From NCBI GenBank assembly GCA_947258565.1, contig CAMYJB010000013.1:116071-180070 (forward strand): 64,000 nucleotides of DNA, written 5' to 3'. The notes beneath the pieces are model-generated. The model was given only the letters and a program-made list of their open reading frames with translations, made no database searches and was not told where the DNA came from. The translations under genes and the position numbers were made by a program. Position 1 is the first letter of the stretch; every line of letters begins with the position of its first letter. Source of the stretch: an uncultured Woeseiaceae bacterium. Its GTDB lineage: Bacteria > Pseudomonadota > Gammaproteobacteria > Steroidobacterales > Woeseiaceae. Below, piece by piece: positions 21,344 through 32,862 of the stretch.

Positions 21344-22504
21344 ATGAGTGACTCATTCGTGTTCACCTCGGAATCCGTATCCGAGGGACATCCGGACAAG
21401 ATTGCCGACCAGATATCCGACGGCATCCTCGACGCGATCCTCGCCGAGGACCCGAGGGCGCGCGTCGCCTGCGAGACGCTCGTAAAGACCGGCGTCGTGA
21501 TCGTCGCCGGCGAGATAACGACCGAAGCCTGGGTCGATTTCGAGCAAATCGTCCGGGAAACCGTCGTGGATATCGGCTACGACGACTCCAAGATGGGGTT
21601 CGACGGGCACTCGTGCGCCGTGCTAAACGCGATCGGCAAGCAGTCCGCGGACATCAGTCAGGGCGTTGACCGCGACACACCCGAGGAACAGGGCGCGGGC
21701 GACCAGGGCATGATGTTCGGTTATGCCACGAATGAGACCGAGGTGCTCATGCCGGCGCCGATTACCTACGCGCACCTGCTCGTGCGCCGCCAGGCCCAGG
21801 TTCGCAAGAACGGCACGCTGCCCTGGCTGCGACCGGACGCCAAGAGCCAGGTGACCTTCGTTTACGAGGACAACAAGCCGGTGTCGATCGACGCGGTCGT
21901 GCTGTCGACCCAGCACAGGGCCGACGTCAGCAGGGCCGAGCTGACCGAAGGCGTGATCGACGAGATCATCAAGCCCGTGTTGCCGGCGGACTGGATCGGC
22001 AAGGACACCCGCTTCCATATCAATCCGACCGGGCGTTTCGAGATCGGCGGCCCGATGGGCGACGCCGGCCTCACGGGGCGCAAGATCATCGTCGATACCT
22101 ACGGCGGAATGGCGCGCCACGGCGGCGGCGCCTTCTCCGGCAAGGACCCGTCCAAGGTCGACCGCTCCGCGACCTATGCCGCGCGATACGTGGCGAAGAA
22201 TATCGTTGCGGCCGGTCTCGCCGACCGTTGCGAGGTACAGGTTTCGTATGCGATCGGCGTCGCCGAACCGACCTCCATCAGCGTATTCACGTTCGGCACC
22301 GGCAAGATTCCCGACTCACAGCTGACCGAGCTCATACGGGAGCATTTCGACCTGCGGCCCTACGGCATCCTCAAGATGCTGGACCTCGTTCGCCCGATCT
22401 ACAAAGCCACGGCGGCATACGGGCATTTCGGCCGGGAAGATATCGATGCTCCGTGGGAGAAAACGGACAAGGCCGAGGCGCTCAAGGGCGCCGCGGCGGC
22501 CTGA
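21344..22504 (+). CDS. metK: S-adenosylmethionine synthetase
   Basis: [48 protein letters not shown]. Confidence 0.97.
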   Translation: MSDSFVFTSESVSEGHPDKIADQISDGILDAILAEDPRARVACETLVKTGVVIVAGEITTEAWVDFEQIVRETVVDIGYDDSKMGFDGHSCAVLNAIGKQSADISQGVDRDTPEEQGAGDQGMMFGYATNETEVLMPAPITYAHLLVRRQAQVRKNGTLPWLRPDAKSQVTFVYEDNKPVSIDAVVLSTQHRADVSRAELTEGVIDEIIKPVLPADWIGKDTRFHINPTGRFEIGGPMGDAGLTGRKIIVDTYGGMARHGGGAFSGKDPSKVDRSATYAARYVAKNIVAAGLADRCEVQVSYAIGVAEPTSISVFTFGTGKIPDSQLTELIREHFDLRPYGILKMLDLVRPIYKATAAYGHFGREDIDAPWEKTDKAEALKGAAAA

Positions 22505-22515
22505 CAGACAATTAA

Positions 22516-23841
<1,326 letters not shown>

Positions 23842-23939
23842 CTGCCGCATGTCGATTGCTCACGGCCTCGGACTGCCGCTATCATGCAGTTCGTCCAAAC
23901 GGCTCGAGGTGCGGGCACATTCACGGTTCAGCTGATCCT

Positions 23940-24689
23940 GTGCGGGTCCTGCATCTGACGGACCCGCATCTCTTCGCCGACAGGAACGGAGCCCTGCGAG
24001 GCGCCGTCACGTATGCCACGCTGCGGTCTGTAATCGAGCACTACCGCCATGGCGACTTCGCGGCAGACCTTGTCGCACTGACCGGCGACATCATCCAGGA
24101 TGACTCGGCAGAGGCCTATGGCCATTGCCGCGACCTGCTCACGGCGCTCGACCTGCCGGTCTTCTGCGTACCGGGCAACCATGACGTCCGTCACCTGATG
24201 CGCGACATCCTGCCGGCGCCGCCGTTTTCCTATTGTGATTCTGTGGCGATCGGTAACTGGCTGATCGTCGGTATCGACAGCTGCAGCTCGGGCCGCCCCG
24301 GGGGCAAGATCGCAGAGAGGGAGCTGTGCCGCATGGAAGATACCATTGCAGCCAGCAGCGCCAAACACGTCATGATCTGCCTGCACCATCCGCCGGTCCC
24401 GATGCACAGCAAGTGGCTGGACTCCGTCGGCCTCGACAACGGCGATGAATTCCTCGAGCGGGCGGGATCAGCGGGGCGTGTTCGTATCGCGATCTTCGGT
24501 CACGTGCACCAGGACCATGATGCCGAGCGCGATGGGATTCGGCTCATCGCCACACCCTCGACCTGCCGCCAGTTCCTGCCGCACTCGGACGAGTTCGCGG
24601 TCGACGACAGGCCGCCCGCCTATCGATGCATCGAGATGCAGCCGGACGGCAGCGTCAGTACCGAACTGATCTGGGTGGAAAGTGGCTGA
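23940..24689 (+). CDS. Metallophosphoesterase, CpdA/Icc-like
   Basis: VRVLHLTDPHLF, ALTGDIIQDDS, VPGNHDVRHL, FGHVHQD; GTG start at 23940 is a guess. Confidence 0.85.
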   Translation: MRVLHLTDPHLFADRNGALRGAVTYATLRSVIEHYRHGDFAADLVALTGDIIQDDSAEAYGHCRDLLTALDLPVFCVPGNHDVRHLMRDILPAPPFSYCDSVAIGNWLIVGIDSCSSGRPGGKIAERELCRMEDTIAASSAKHVMICLHHPPVPMHSKWLDSVGLDNGDEFLERAGSAGRVRIAIFGHVHQDHDAERDGIRLIATPSTCRQFLPHSDEFAVDDRPPAYRCIEMQPDGSVSTELIWVESG

Positions 24690-25575
24690 ACGTATTGCAC
24701 TCGTCTTTTTGTGGCTGCTGCCATCGCTCGCGCTGGCCGACTCTGCCGGCCACCCGGTCACGATGTGGATGGCCGAGGGAACCGCCAACCGGGTCTACCT
24801 GCTCGGTTCGGTCCACCTGCTGCGAGCACAGGATCATCCGCTGCCGCAGGTGATCGATGAGGTTTATGACGATGCCGAGACACTCTACATGGAACTCGAC
24901 ATGGACGACCTCGATCCGCTGCTCTTGCAGTCGACAATCAACCGCCTGGGGATGCTCGACGAGGGCACGTCGCTGCGGGACGTGATGGGCGACGAACTCT
25001 ACGCCGAGGCGATGGCGGTCGCCGCGGAACTGGATATGCCGCTCGAGATGCTGGAGCGGACAGAGCCCTGGTTCGCGGCAATCACGGTCGAGCAGCTGGC
25101 GCTCGCCCGCATCGGCTTCAACCCGTCATATGGCGTCGAAATGCACCTGCTAAAGAAAGCAACGAGAGACGGCAAGACGATCCTCGGCTTCGAGTCCGTG
25201 GAACAGCAACTCGCCTATCTCGACGGGCTCTCGCTTGATGCGCAGCGGGACCTCCTCATGCAGACGCTCACCGAGAGCGCCGCTATTCGAGACATCATGG
25301 ATGATTTGATTTTGGCCTGGCGTTCGGGTGACATTGACTTCCTAGAACAGACCTTGCTCGAGGACGTCTCGGGGTACCCGGAGCTCTACGAAACAATCGT
25401 GGCAAACCGCAACCGGCTCTGGGTGGACACGATCGACGAACTGCTGGAGCAAGGAGACGATTACCTGGTCGTCGTTGGTGCCCTGCACCTTGTCGGCGAG
25501 GACGGTGTGCCGCAGCTGCTGCAGCAGCGCGGCGTCAGGATAACGCAAATGCACGAGCTGAGAGGAATCGAATGA
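24682..25575 (+). CDS. TraB/GumN family protein
   Basis: Signal peptide, [19 protein letters not shown] and C-terminal [17 protein letters not shown]. Confidence 0.88.
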   Translation: MAERIALVFLWLLPSLALADSAGHPVTMWMAEGTANRVYLLGSVHLLRAQDHPLPQVIDEVYDDAETLYMELDMDDLDPLLLQSTINRLGMLDEGTSLRDVMGDELYAEAMAVAAELDMPLEMLERTEPWFAAITVEQLALARIGFNPSYGVEMHLLKKATRDGKTILGFESVEQQLAYLDGLSLDAQRDLLMQTLTESAAIRDIMDDLILAWRSGDIDFLEQTLLEDVSGYPELYETIVANRNRLWVDTIDELLEQGDDYLVVVGALHLVGEDGVPQLLQQRGVRITQMHELRGIE

Positions 25576-26840
25576 GTCTGTATGCAGATGCCCGCGCGGT
25601 CATTGCGGGCGGTGTCAATTCACCGGTGCGCGCGTTCGCGGGCGTCGGTGGTGAACCGGTTTTCTTCAGGAGCGCGAGCGGCGCATGGGTAGAGTCCGAG
25701 GATGGCCGTCGCTTTATCGATTACGTCGGCTCGTGGGGACCGATGATCCTCGGCCACGCACACCCGGCAGTGCTCGATGCGGTTATCGAGACCGCGCAGC
25801 GGGGTTTGAGTTTCGGTGCTCCCTGCGTGCTGGAAACGCAGATCGCTACGAAGATCATCGGGCTCATGCCGTCAATCGAGCGCCTGCGGATGGTGAGCTC
25901 AGGCACCGAAGCGACAATGAGCGCGATCCGCCTCGCTCGCGGACACACCGGGCGCGACAAGATCGTCAAGTTCGAAGGATGCTATCACGGCCATTCGGAT
26001 TCACTGTTGATCAAAGCCGGCTCCGGAGCACTGACGCTGGGCGTCCCGAGCTCTCCCGGCGTTCCGTCCGAACTGGCTGCCCATACGATTACCCTGCCGT
26101 TCAACGACGCCGATGCGGTCGCACAGGCCTTCGACGAGGTCGGCGACGCCGTAGCATGCGTTATCGTCGAGCCCATCGCCGGCAACATGAACATGGTGCC
26201 CCCTGCGCCCGGCTTTCTGGAAACCTTGCGAGAGGCGTGCAGCGACAGTGGCGCCGTATTGATTTTCGACGAGGTAATGACCGGTTTCCGCGTCGCCAAG
26301 GGCGGCGCGCAGGCCTTGTTCGGGGTCGAACCCGACCTGACAACGCTGGGCAAGGTTGTCGGTGGCGGTATGCCGGCCGCCGCGTTCGGCGGCCGCGCCG
26401 ACATCATGGCGGACATAGCGCCCGACGGTCCCGTTTACCAGGCGGGGACCCTGTCAGGTAACCCGGTCGCGATGGCCGCCGGACTGGCGACGCTGGAACT
26501 CATCGACGCTCCGGGCTTTTACGAGCAGCTAGGCGAGCGAACGAAGCAGCTGACCGACGGCCTCGCCGCGGCGGCGACCGACGCAGGCATCGCACTGTGC
26601 GTCGAACAGCAAGGCGGCATGTTCGGTTTCGTATTTACGGACTCGGGACCGGTACGGAGTTTTGCACAGGTCTCGGCCGCGGACGTGGATCGGTTCAAAG
26701 CTTTTTTCCACGGTATGCTCGAGGAAGGCGTCTATCTGGCACCGTCTGCTTTCGAGGCCGGTTTCGTCTCGGCAGCCCACGGCGAAAGCGAGGTCGAGCA
26801 GACGCTCGCTGCCGCACGCAAGGTGTTCGGGACGCTCTAG
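25572..26840 (+). CDS. hemL: Glutamate-1-semialdehyde 2,1-aminomutase
   Basis: [23 protein letters not shown]-lysine region [18 protein letters not shown]. Confidence 0.95.
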   Translation: MSLYADARAVIAGGVNSPVRAFAGVGGEPVFFRSASGAWVESEDGRRFIDYVGSWGPMILGHAHPAVLDAVIETAQRGLSFGAPCVLETQIATKIIGLMPSIERLRMVSSGTEATMSAIRLARGHTGRDKIVKFEGCYHGHSDSLLIKAGSGALTLGVPSSPGVPSELAAHTITLPFNDADAVAQAFDEVGDAVACVIVEPIAGNMNMVPPAPGFLETLREACSDSGAVLIFDEVMTGFRVAKGGAQALFGVEPDLTTLGKVVGGGMPAAAFGGRADIMADIAPDGPVYQAGTLSGNPVAMAAGLATLELIDAPGFYEQLGERTKQLTDGLAAAATDAGIALCVEQQGGMFGFVFTDSGPVRSFAQVSAADVDRFKAFFHGMLEEGVYLAPSAFEAGFVSAAHGESEVEQTLAAARKVFGTL

Positions 26841-26845
26841 AAAGC

Positions 26846-27463
26846 TCAGGCCGCGCCGAGCGGGCCGCGCACGTGCTTCAGCACTTTCTGTACGAGCCGC
26901 AGGCGTTCGGCCGGGTCGGATTGTTCGAGGCACAGCTGCTTTTCCTCGAGGTCTATTGGCAGAATCTCGACGAATCGGTTTGTCACCCAGCCTGCATCGT
27001 CGAGGCGACGTTCCAGGTCCTCGTACAGCCGCCCGAGGTCGTCGAGTACCCCGGACAGGATCGCCGCCATTGGCCGGTATTCCTCCGGCAAGGGTACTTC
27101 ACTCTCCTCCGGCAGTACCTCGACTTCGCCGATGTGGAGCCCGTCCGCTTGGCGATGGGATGACAGCAGGCGGAAGCGCTGCTCGCCCCGGGCGGTTACC
27201 CCGAGCAGGCCGTCGCTGCCCTGGTACCAGTCGACGATCCGCGCCAGCGTGCCAATATCGTGGGTTTTCGCCGGACCGACTTCGCCGCCCTCACGAATCA
27301 GCACTACGCCGAACGGGCTGTCATCCTTCATGCACCGGCCGATCATGTCCACGTAGCGCGCCTCGAAGATCCGGAGCGGTAGCGGGCCGCCCGGGAACAG
27401 GACCGTGCTTAAGGGAAAAAGGGGTACGCGCACGACGCCGGCCAGTAATCGGATACTCACCAA
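26846..27463 (-). CDS. LON substrate-binding domain protein
   Basis: VPLFPLSTVLFPGGPLPLRIFEARYVDMIGRC; no ATPase or protease domain. Confidence 0.87.
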   Translation of the reverse strand: MVSIRLLAGVVRVPLFPLSTVLFPGGPLPLRIFEARYVDMIGRCMKDDSPFGVVLIREGGEVGPAKTHDIGTLARIVDWYQGSDGLLGVTARGEQRFRLLSSHRQADGLHIGEVEVLPEESEVPLPEEYRPMAAILSGVLDDLGRLYEDLERRLDDAGWVTNRFVEILPIDLEEKQLCLEQSDPAERLRLVQKVLKHVRGPLGAA

Positions 27464-27596
27464 GTATAGTTACCTCGCCGGCGAACCGCTCCCGTCCGCG
27501 TCCGCGCCCCGCACAGAAAAGCGGACCGAAGGGAGCCATGAGGGAGACAAATGACCCGCGCGCCCGCCTCCTTAGAATCCAGGTCGGGACCGGTTG

Positions 27597-28967
27597 TCAG
27601 GAGGTGCGCGTACGCTGCAGGACCGCGGTGAGCGTCTGCCGTGCCCCGCCGAAACCACCATTGCTCATGAAAACGACCTGGTCGCCGGCGAGTACCCGGG
27701 TCGACATGTCGCTCGCGAGTTCGTCGTAGTCACGGAAAGCACGCAACTTCTTCCCCAACGGCTCCAGCGCGGCGTCGAAATCTTCGTCCATTTCGTCGGG
27801 ACGATACAGCCAGATCAGGTCCGCTTCCTCGAGCGAGTCGGCGAGTTCGCGGTTGTGCGCGCCGAGTTTCATCGTATTCGATCGGGGTTCGATCGCAACG
27901 ACCAGCCGATTGCCGGGATAGCGCCGCTTCATGGCTGCAATCGTGCGCCGGATCGCGGTGGGATGATGCGCAAAATCATCGTAGATCGCGATGTCCCCGA
28001 CGGTCGCCGTGCGCTCCATGCGCCGCTTAACCCCCTCGAATCGTGACAGCGCATCAACCGCTTGCCGCAATTCGATCCCGGCCGAATGCGCGGCAGCGAC
28101 GGCGGCGATGGCATTTTCGAGGTTATGCGAACCGCCGAGAAGCCATCGCGCCTCCGCCGACCGGCCTTGCGGGTCACGCATGCGAATGTGGCGCTCGGAT
28201 GCATCGACGAACTCTGCGCGCCACTCGGCGCCCTCGCCCAGGGAAAACATTTCGCGCGGCGTCCAGCACCCCATCTCCAATAGCCGCGCAAGGTTGCCGT
28301 CAGCCGCATTCATTACGATCCGGCCGGATCCCGGCACAGTGCGCAGCAGCTGGTGGAACTGCCACAGTATGGCGTCGAGATCCTTGTAGATATCCGCATG
28401 ATCGTATTCGAGATTGTTGAGAATCAGCGTACGCGGCCTGTAATGCACGAACTTGGCCCGCTTGTCGAAAAAGGCCGTGTCGTATTCGTCCGCCTCCACG
28501 ACGAAGCAGTCGCCGCTACCGAAGCGTGCCGACACGCCGAAGTTGGCGGGCACACCACCAACGAGGAATCCGGGCTGCTTGCCCGCGTCCTCGAGTATCC
28601 AGGCCAGCAGGCTCGCCGTCGTGGTCTTGCCGTGCGTGCCGGCCACGGCGAAGACGTGCTGCCCCCGCAAAACGTGCTCCGCAAGCCACTGTGGCCCTGA
28701 TTGGTATGGGATGTCTCGATCGAGCATCGCCTCGACGACGTCGAATCCCCGGCTTACCACGTTGCCGACGACTACGCGGTCCGGCGGCAACTTGAGCTGG
28801 TCGGCATCGAACCCCTCGTGGATATCGATGCCGAGCTTCTTCAGTTGCGCGCTCATCGGCGGATAGATACCGGCATCGCAGCCGGATACTTCGTGACCGG
28901 CAGCCTTGGCCAGGGCCGCAATACCGCCCATGAAAGTGCCACAAATGCCGAGTATATGTATGTGCAT
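27597..28967 (-). CDS. mpl: UDP-N-acetylmuramate:L-Ala-gamma-D-Glu-meso-DAP ligase
   Basis: MHIHILGICGTFMGGIAALAKAAGHEVSGCD, GTHGKTTTASL; start at 28967. Confidence 0.94.
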   Translation of the reverse strand: MHIHILGICGTFMGGIAALAKAAGHEVSGCDAGIYPPMSAQLKKLGIDIHEGFDADQLKLPPDRVVVGNVVSRGFDVVEAMLDRDIPYQSGPQWLAEHVLRGQHVFAVAGTHGKTTTASLLAWILEDAGKQPGFLVGGVPANFGVSARFGSGDCFVVEADEYDTAFFDKRAKFVHYRPRTLILNNLEYDHADIYKDLDAILWQFHQLLRTVPGSGRIVMNAADGNLARLLEMGCWTPREMFSLGEGAEWRAEFVDASERHIRMRDPQGRSAEARWLLGGSHNLENAIAAVAAAHSAGIELRQAVDALSRFEGVKRRMERTATVGDIAIYDDFAHHPTAIRRTIAAMKRRYPGNRLVVAIEPRSNTMKLGAHNRELADSLEEADLIWLYRPDEMDEDFDAALEPLGKKLRAFRDYDELASDMSTRVLAGDQVVFMSNGGFGGARQTLTAVLQRTRTS

Positions 28968-28974
28968 GCAGGAC

Positions 28975-29478
28975 TCAGGATGCGGGTGAAACCGCCATAG
29001 ACAACGCATACTGTAAAAGGAACACGGCAATTGCAATGATCAGCCCGACATACCAGTCGCGGTTTATCGTGCGAGAGATAATGTGTCCCTTGACGTGAAT
29101 CGACCAGAACAGCAGCAGGTAAACGATGATTTGCGCAAGCGCTGCTCCGAGCAGGAGCGACAGCGTGACGAGGCCGACAACCTGGGCGAGAAAGATGATC
29201 GCGCCGCAGCCGATGATCGCCGTGAGTGACTGCACCAGGCGGCTGCTGTACCCCGCAAGCACGATGACGGCGGCATAGCATACAAGGCTCAGTGCCCAGC
29301 CTGCCACCGAGACCGCAACGGCCGCGCCGCCGAATCCGGGCACTACAGCCGTCGCAATGAACAACGGCAGGAACCACATCGCCGTGGCCACATTCAGCAG
29401 CACCCAGGAGTGCGGGATCGCGTCCGGGCCCTTCCGTATGGTCACGATCTCGAATAGCGTTTTGATGAATGCCTGCAC
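28975..29478 (-). CDS. Small multi-spanning membrane protein of unknown function
   Basis: Open frame with several hydrophobic segments, 7 bp upstream of mpl on the same strand; no family recognised. Confidence 0.65.
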   Translation of the reverse strand: MQAFIKTLFEIVTIRKGPDAIPHSWVLLNVATAMWFLPLFIATAVVPGFGGAAVAVSVAGWALSLVCYAAVIVLAGYSSRLVQSLTAIIGCGAIIFLAQVVGLVTLSLLLGAALAQIIVYLLLFWSIHVKGHIISRTINRDWYVGLIIAIAVFLLQYALSMAVSPAS

Positions 29479-29557
29479 GGCCTAAGCACGAATCTCGTCG
29501 ATGGGGCAATGATCGCATGTTAATCTGCCGATCCGAAGTCCACGCCTGCGGCCATCA

Positions 29558-30631
29558 ATGACTGCGTTCACGTTCGTCGACGAACCCGATTCGATCACGC
29601 CCGCGCTCCACGACCATCGCCTCCTCGGGGTCGATACGGAGTTCATACGTGAGAAGACGTTTTTTGCGCAGCTTTGCCTCGTGCAGGTCTCCGCGCCGGA
29701 CAGGGTCTACTGCGTCGACCCGCTCGCAGGAAATCCTATGCAGTCATTCTGGACAGAAACGTTCAGGAAGACCTGGGTCGTCCATTCGGCGCGCCAGGAC
29801 ATAGAAGTGATCTTTCAGAGTTCCGGGGCGATGCCCGTGAAACTGTTCGACACGCAAATCGCAGCAGCGCTGCTCGGCATGCAGCCGCAGATCGGTTATG
29901 CAGGCCTCGTCAAGGAACTGTTCGACGTCGACATCCCGAAATCCCACACGCGTGCCGACTGGTCGCAGCGTCCGCTTCCCGATGCGCTGCTCCATTATGC
30001 CGTCGAGGACGTCGAATACCTGCTGCCGGCCTACGAGCGCCTGGGCGAGCGCCTCGAGAAGGCCGGCCGGCTGTCGTGGGCGGAACAGGATTCGGCTTTG
30101 CTCCTCGACGAATCGCTGTATGGCTTCGACGAAACTCAGGCCGTGCAGCGGCTCAAGGGCGCGCGTAACTTTCGCGGCCGTCGGCGGTCCGCGGCCGAGC
30201 GTCTCGCCGTGTGGCGGGAAGCGGAGGCCGCGCGCAGAAACCGCCCGCGCCAGTGGATACTCCGGGACAGCGCATTGCTGGATATCGCGCACAAGCTGCC
30301 GGATACGATGGCCGACCTCCGCCGCATCGATGGCCTGCCCGCGAAATTCGTGAACCGTGCGGGCGACGAACTGCTGGCGGTCGTGGCTCGCTCCGCCGCC
30401 GACAACCACCAGTACCAGCCGCCAGCGGCTCCGGACGAAAAGCAGAAGAAGCTGCTGAAGATCATGCAGGCGGCCGTCACAGCGTGTGCGGACAAGCTTG
30501 GAATCAGCCCGGAGCTGGTTGCGCCTCGCAAAGAACTCGCGGCCGCGATCGTGGCGGGGAGGACGGACTCGCGGGTATTCCAGGGATGGCGGCGGGACCT
30601 GATCGGCGCTGAGTTGCTGCAGCTGCTATAG
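29558..30631 (+). CDS. rnd: Ribonuclease D
   Basis: LLGVDTEFIREKTFFAQLCLVQ, HSARQDIEV, HTRADWSQRPL, HRDC-like C-terminus. Confidence 0.94.
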   Translation: MTAFTFVDEPDSITPALHDHRLLGVDTEFIREKTFFAQLCLVQVSAPDRVYCVDPLAGNPMQSFWTETFRKTWVVHSARQDIEVIFQSSGAMPVKLFDTQIAAALLGMQPQIGYAGLVKELFDVDIPKSHTRADWSQRPLPDALLHYAVEDVEYLLPAYERLGERLEKAGRLSWAEQDSALLLDESLYGFDETQAVQRLKGARNFRGRRRSAAERLAVWREAEAARRNRPRQWILRDSALLDIAHKLPDTMADLRRIDGLPAKFVNRAGDELLAVVARSAADNHQYQPPAAPDEKQKKLLKIMQAAVTACADKLGISPELVAPRKELAAAIVAGRTDSRVFQGWRRDLIGAELLQLL

Positions 30632-31264
30632 CGCCTGCCGGAGCCTTTCGTAAATCGCGTCGATCGAGCCTTCTGCTTCGACTGTCCTGAGCTTGTTGCG
30701 GTCGCGGTAGTAGTCGATGACCGGTTCCGTCTGCTCCCTGTAGACGTCGAGACGGCTGCGAATCGTTGCTTCATTATCATCTTCACGCTGGATGAGCTCA
30801 CCGCCCGCGTTAAGGCATTCGTCAATCTCTTCCTGTGGCGAGAAGTACACGTTGAGAAGCTTTCCTGTCACCGAACAGGTCCGGCGGCCGGTCAGGCGTT
30901 TCATGAGGTTGTCGAAGTCGACGTCCAGGAGTATGGCCGCATCCAGCGGCGCACCGAGTTCGTCGAGCAGTTCCTCGAGGTCGGCAGCCTGCTTCCTGGT
31001 GCGGGGAAATCCGTCGAGTATGAAGCCGTCGGCTGCGTCCGGCCGTGCGAGCCGCTCGCTGAGAATACCGAGCACGATGTCGTCGGAAACGAGCCGCCCC
31101 GCCGCCATGGTTTCTTTCGCCTTGGCGCCAAATCGTGTGCCGGCAGCGACGGCCTCGCGCAACATATCGCCGGTCGAAATCTGCGGAATGCCCCTGTCGG
31201 CCTCCAGTTTCTTTGCCTGCGTGCCTTTCCCCGACCCCGGTGCGCCCAGCAAAACAATTCGCAT
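30626..31264 (-). CDS. adk: Adenylate kinase
   Basis: MRIVLLGAPGSGKGTQAKKLE, FILDGFPRTRKQA; start at 31264. Confidence 0.96.
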   Translation of the reverse strand: MRIVLLGAPGSGKGTQAKKLEADRGIPQISTGDMLREAVAAGTRFGAKAKETMAAGRLVSDDIVLGILSERLARPDAADGFILDGFPRTRKQAADLEELLDELGAPLDAAILLDVDFDNLMKRLTGRRTCSVTGKLLNVYFSPQEEIDECLNAGGELIQREDDNEATIRSRLDVYREQTEPVIDYYRDRNKLRTVEAEGSIDAIYERLRQAL

Positions 31265-31438
31265 TTTTCTTTCCCGATAGGATTCAATGAGGGCAATCAG
31301 GCAGATGCCGTGATCGCTCAGGGACGCTACCGGCAAAGACCGGTAACGTCAATTCGACTATAGAAGCACCCGTGATCCGGGCTCCGGTTTCCGCTATCCT
31401 GTTGCGCCTCCCGATCACAAGCCTGAGGTAGCCGAAGA

Positions 31439-32701
31439 ATGCCCGGAAAAAACGCGTTTTATGCCCAGTCCGGCGGCGTCACCGCCGTGATCAACGCAAC
31501 GGCCTGCGGGGTCATCGAGACCGCCCGCAAGCATCGCGCACAGATCGCCAATGTCTATGCAGGCCGCAACGGCATCATCGGCGCCCTCACCGAGGACATG
31601 ATCGATACCGGCAAGGAGCGCTCCAGCACGATCGCCGCACTGCGCCACACGCCGGGCGGTGCCTTCGGCTCCGCGCGTTACAAGCTCAAGGGCATCGAGG
31701 AAAACAGGGCGGAATACGAACGCCTGCTCGAGGTTTTTCGGGCGCATGACATCGGCTACTTCTTCTATAACGGCGGTAACGACTCGATGGATACGGCCCA
31801 CAAGGTATCCCAGATCTCGAGGAAGATGGGCTTCCCGGTGCAGTGCCTGGGCATTCCGAAAACCGTCGACAACGACCTGCCGGTAACCGACAACTGCCCC
31901 GGATTCGGCTCTGTCGCCAAGTACGTGGCCGTATCGACGCAGGAGGCGGCGCTCGACGTCCTGTCGATGGCAAAGACCTCGACCAAGGTGTTCATTCTCG
32001 AGGTGATGGGGCGCCATGCGGGCTGGATCGCGGCGGCAGGCGGTCTCGCAGGATCGGAGCCTGGAGATGCGCCGCATATCATCCTGTTCCCCGAGGTGCC
32101 CTTCAACAAGCGTGCATTTCTGAAGCGGGTGCGCGAATGCGTCAACCGCTACGACTACTGCGTCATCGTCGTCAGCGAGGGCGCACGCTACAGGAACGGC
32201 AAGTTCCTCGCCGAAGCGGGCACCAGGGACGCGTTCGGTCATGCGCAGCTCGGTGGCGTTGCGCCCGTCGTCGCGCAGATGGTGCGCGATAACCTCGGGT
32301 TCAAGTATCACTACGCCGTGGCCGACTACCTGCAGCGCTCGGCGCGGCACATCGCCTCGGCGACGGACGTAAAGCAGGCCTACGCGGTCGGCAAGGCGGC
32401 CGTGGAGTTCGCCCTGCAGGGCAAGACCGCCGTCATGCCCGTCATCAAGCGGGTCTCCGACAAGCCCTATCGCTGGCGAATCGACGAGGCACCCCTGTCC
32501 CGGGTTGCCAACAAGGAGAAAATGCTGCCCCGGCGATACATCACCAAAGACGGTTTCGGCATCACCGAAGCAGCGCGAAGGTACCTGCAGCCGCTGATAC
32601 GTGGCGAGGATTATCCTCCATATGTCAATGGCTTACCGAAATACGTGACGTTGAAAAACGTTTCTGTTGCACCGCAACTAAAGACGAAATTTGTGGTATG
32701 A
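31439..32701 (+). CDS. pfp: 6-phosphofructokinase, probably pyrophosphate-dependent
   Basis: GGNDSMDTAHK in place of GGDGS, and PKTVDNDLP (Lys) in place of PGTIDND. Confidence 0.88.
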   Translation: MPGKNAFYAQSGGVTAVINATACGVIETARKHRAQIANVYAGRNGIIGALTEDMIDTGKERSSTIAALRHTPGGAFGSARYKLKGIEENRAEYERLLEVFRAHDIGYFFYNGGNDSMDTAHKVSQISRKMGFPVQCLGIPKTVDNDLPVTDNCPGFGSVAKYVAVSTQEAALDVLSMAKTSTKVFILEVMGRHAGWIAAAGGLAGSEPGDAPHIILFPEVPFNKRAFLKRVRECVNRYDYCVIVVSEGARYRNGKFLAEAGTRDAFGHAQLGGVAPVVAQMVRDNLGFKYHYAVADYLQRSARHIASATDVKQAYAVGKAAVEFALQGKTAVMPVIKRVSDKPYRWRIDEAPLSRVANKEKMLPRRYITKDGFGITEAARRYLQPLIRGEDYPPYVNGLPKYVTLKNVSVAPQLKTKFVV

Positions 32702-32702
32702 T
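32697..32702 (+). promoter_or_regulatory. Candidate extended -10 element for hppA overlapping the pfp stop codon
   Basis: TGG-TATGAT at 32694-32702; no convincing -35. Confidence 0.4.
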
Positions 32703-32862
32703 GCGCGCCCGGTCGGGGGCGGCCTTGGAGCTTTTTTGGGGATCGAGGCCCGCGATCAGATAATTCGAAACCGGTCGAACACAAGAACAAAGTCGGCGCC
32801 ATTATTCGCCGACGGCGAAATCGTTCGAGCCGCAAACTAAAAAAGAGTCGGGAGACAATCTA

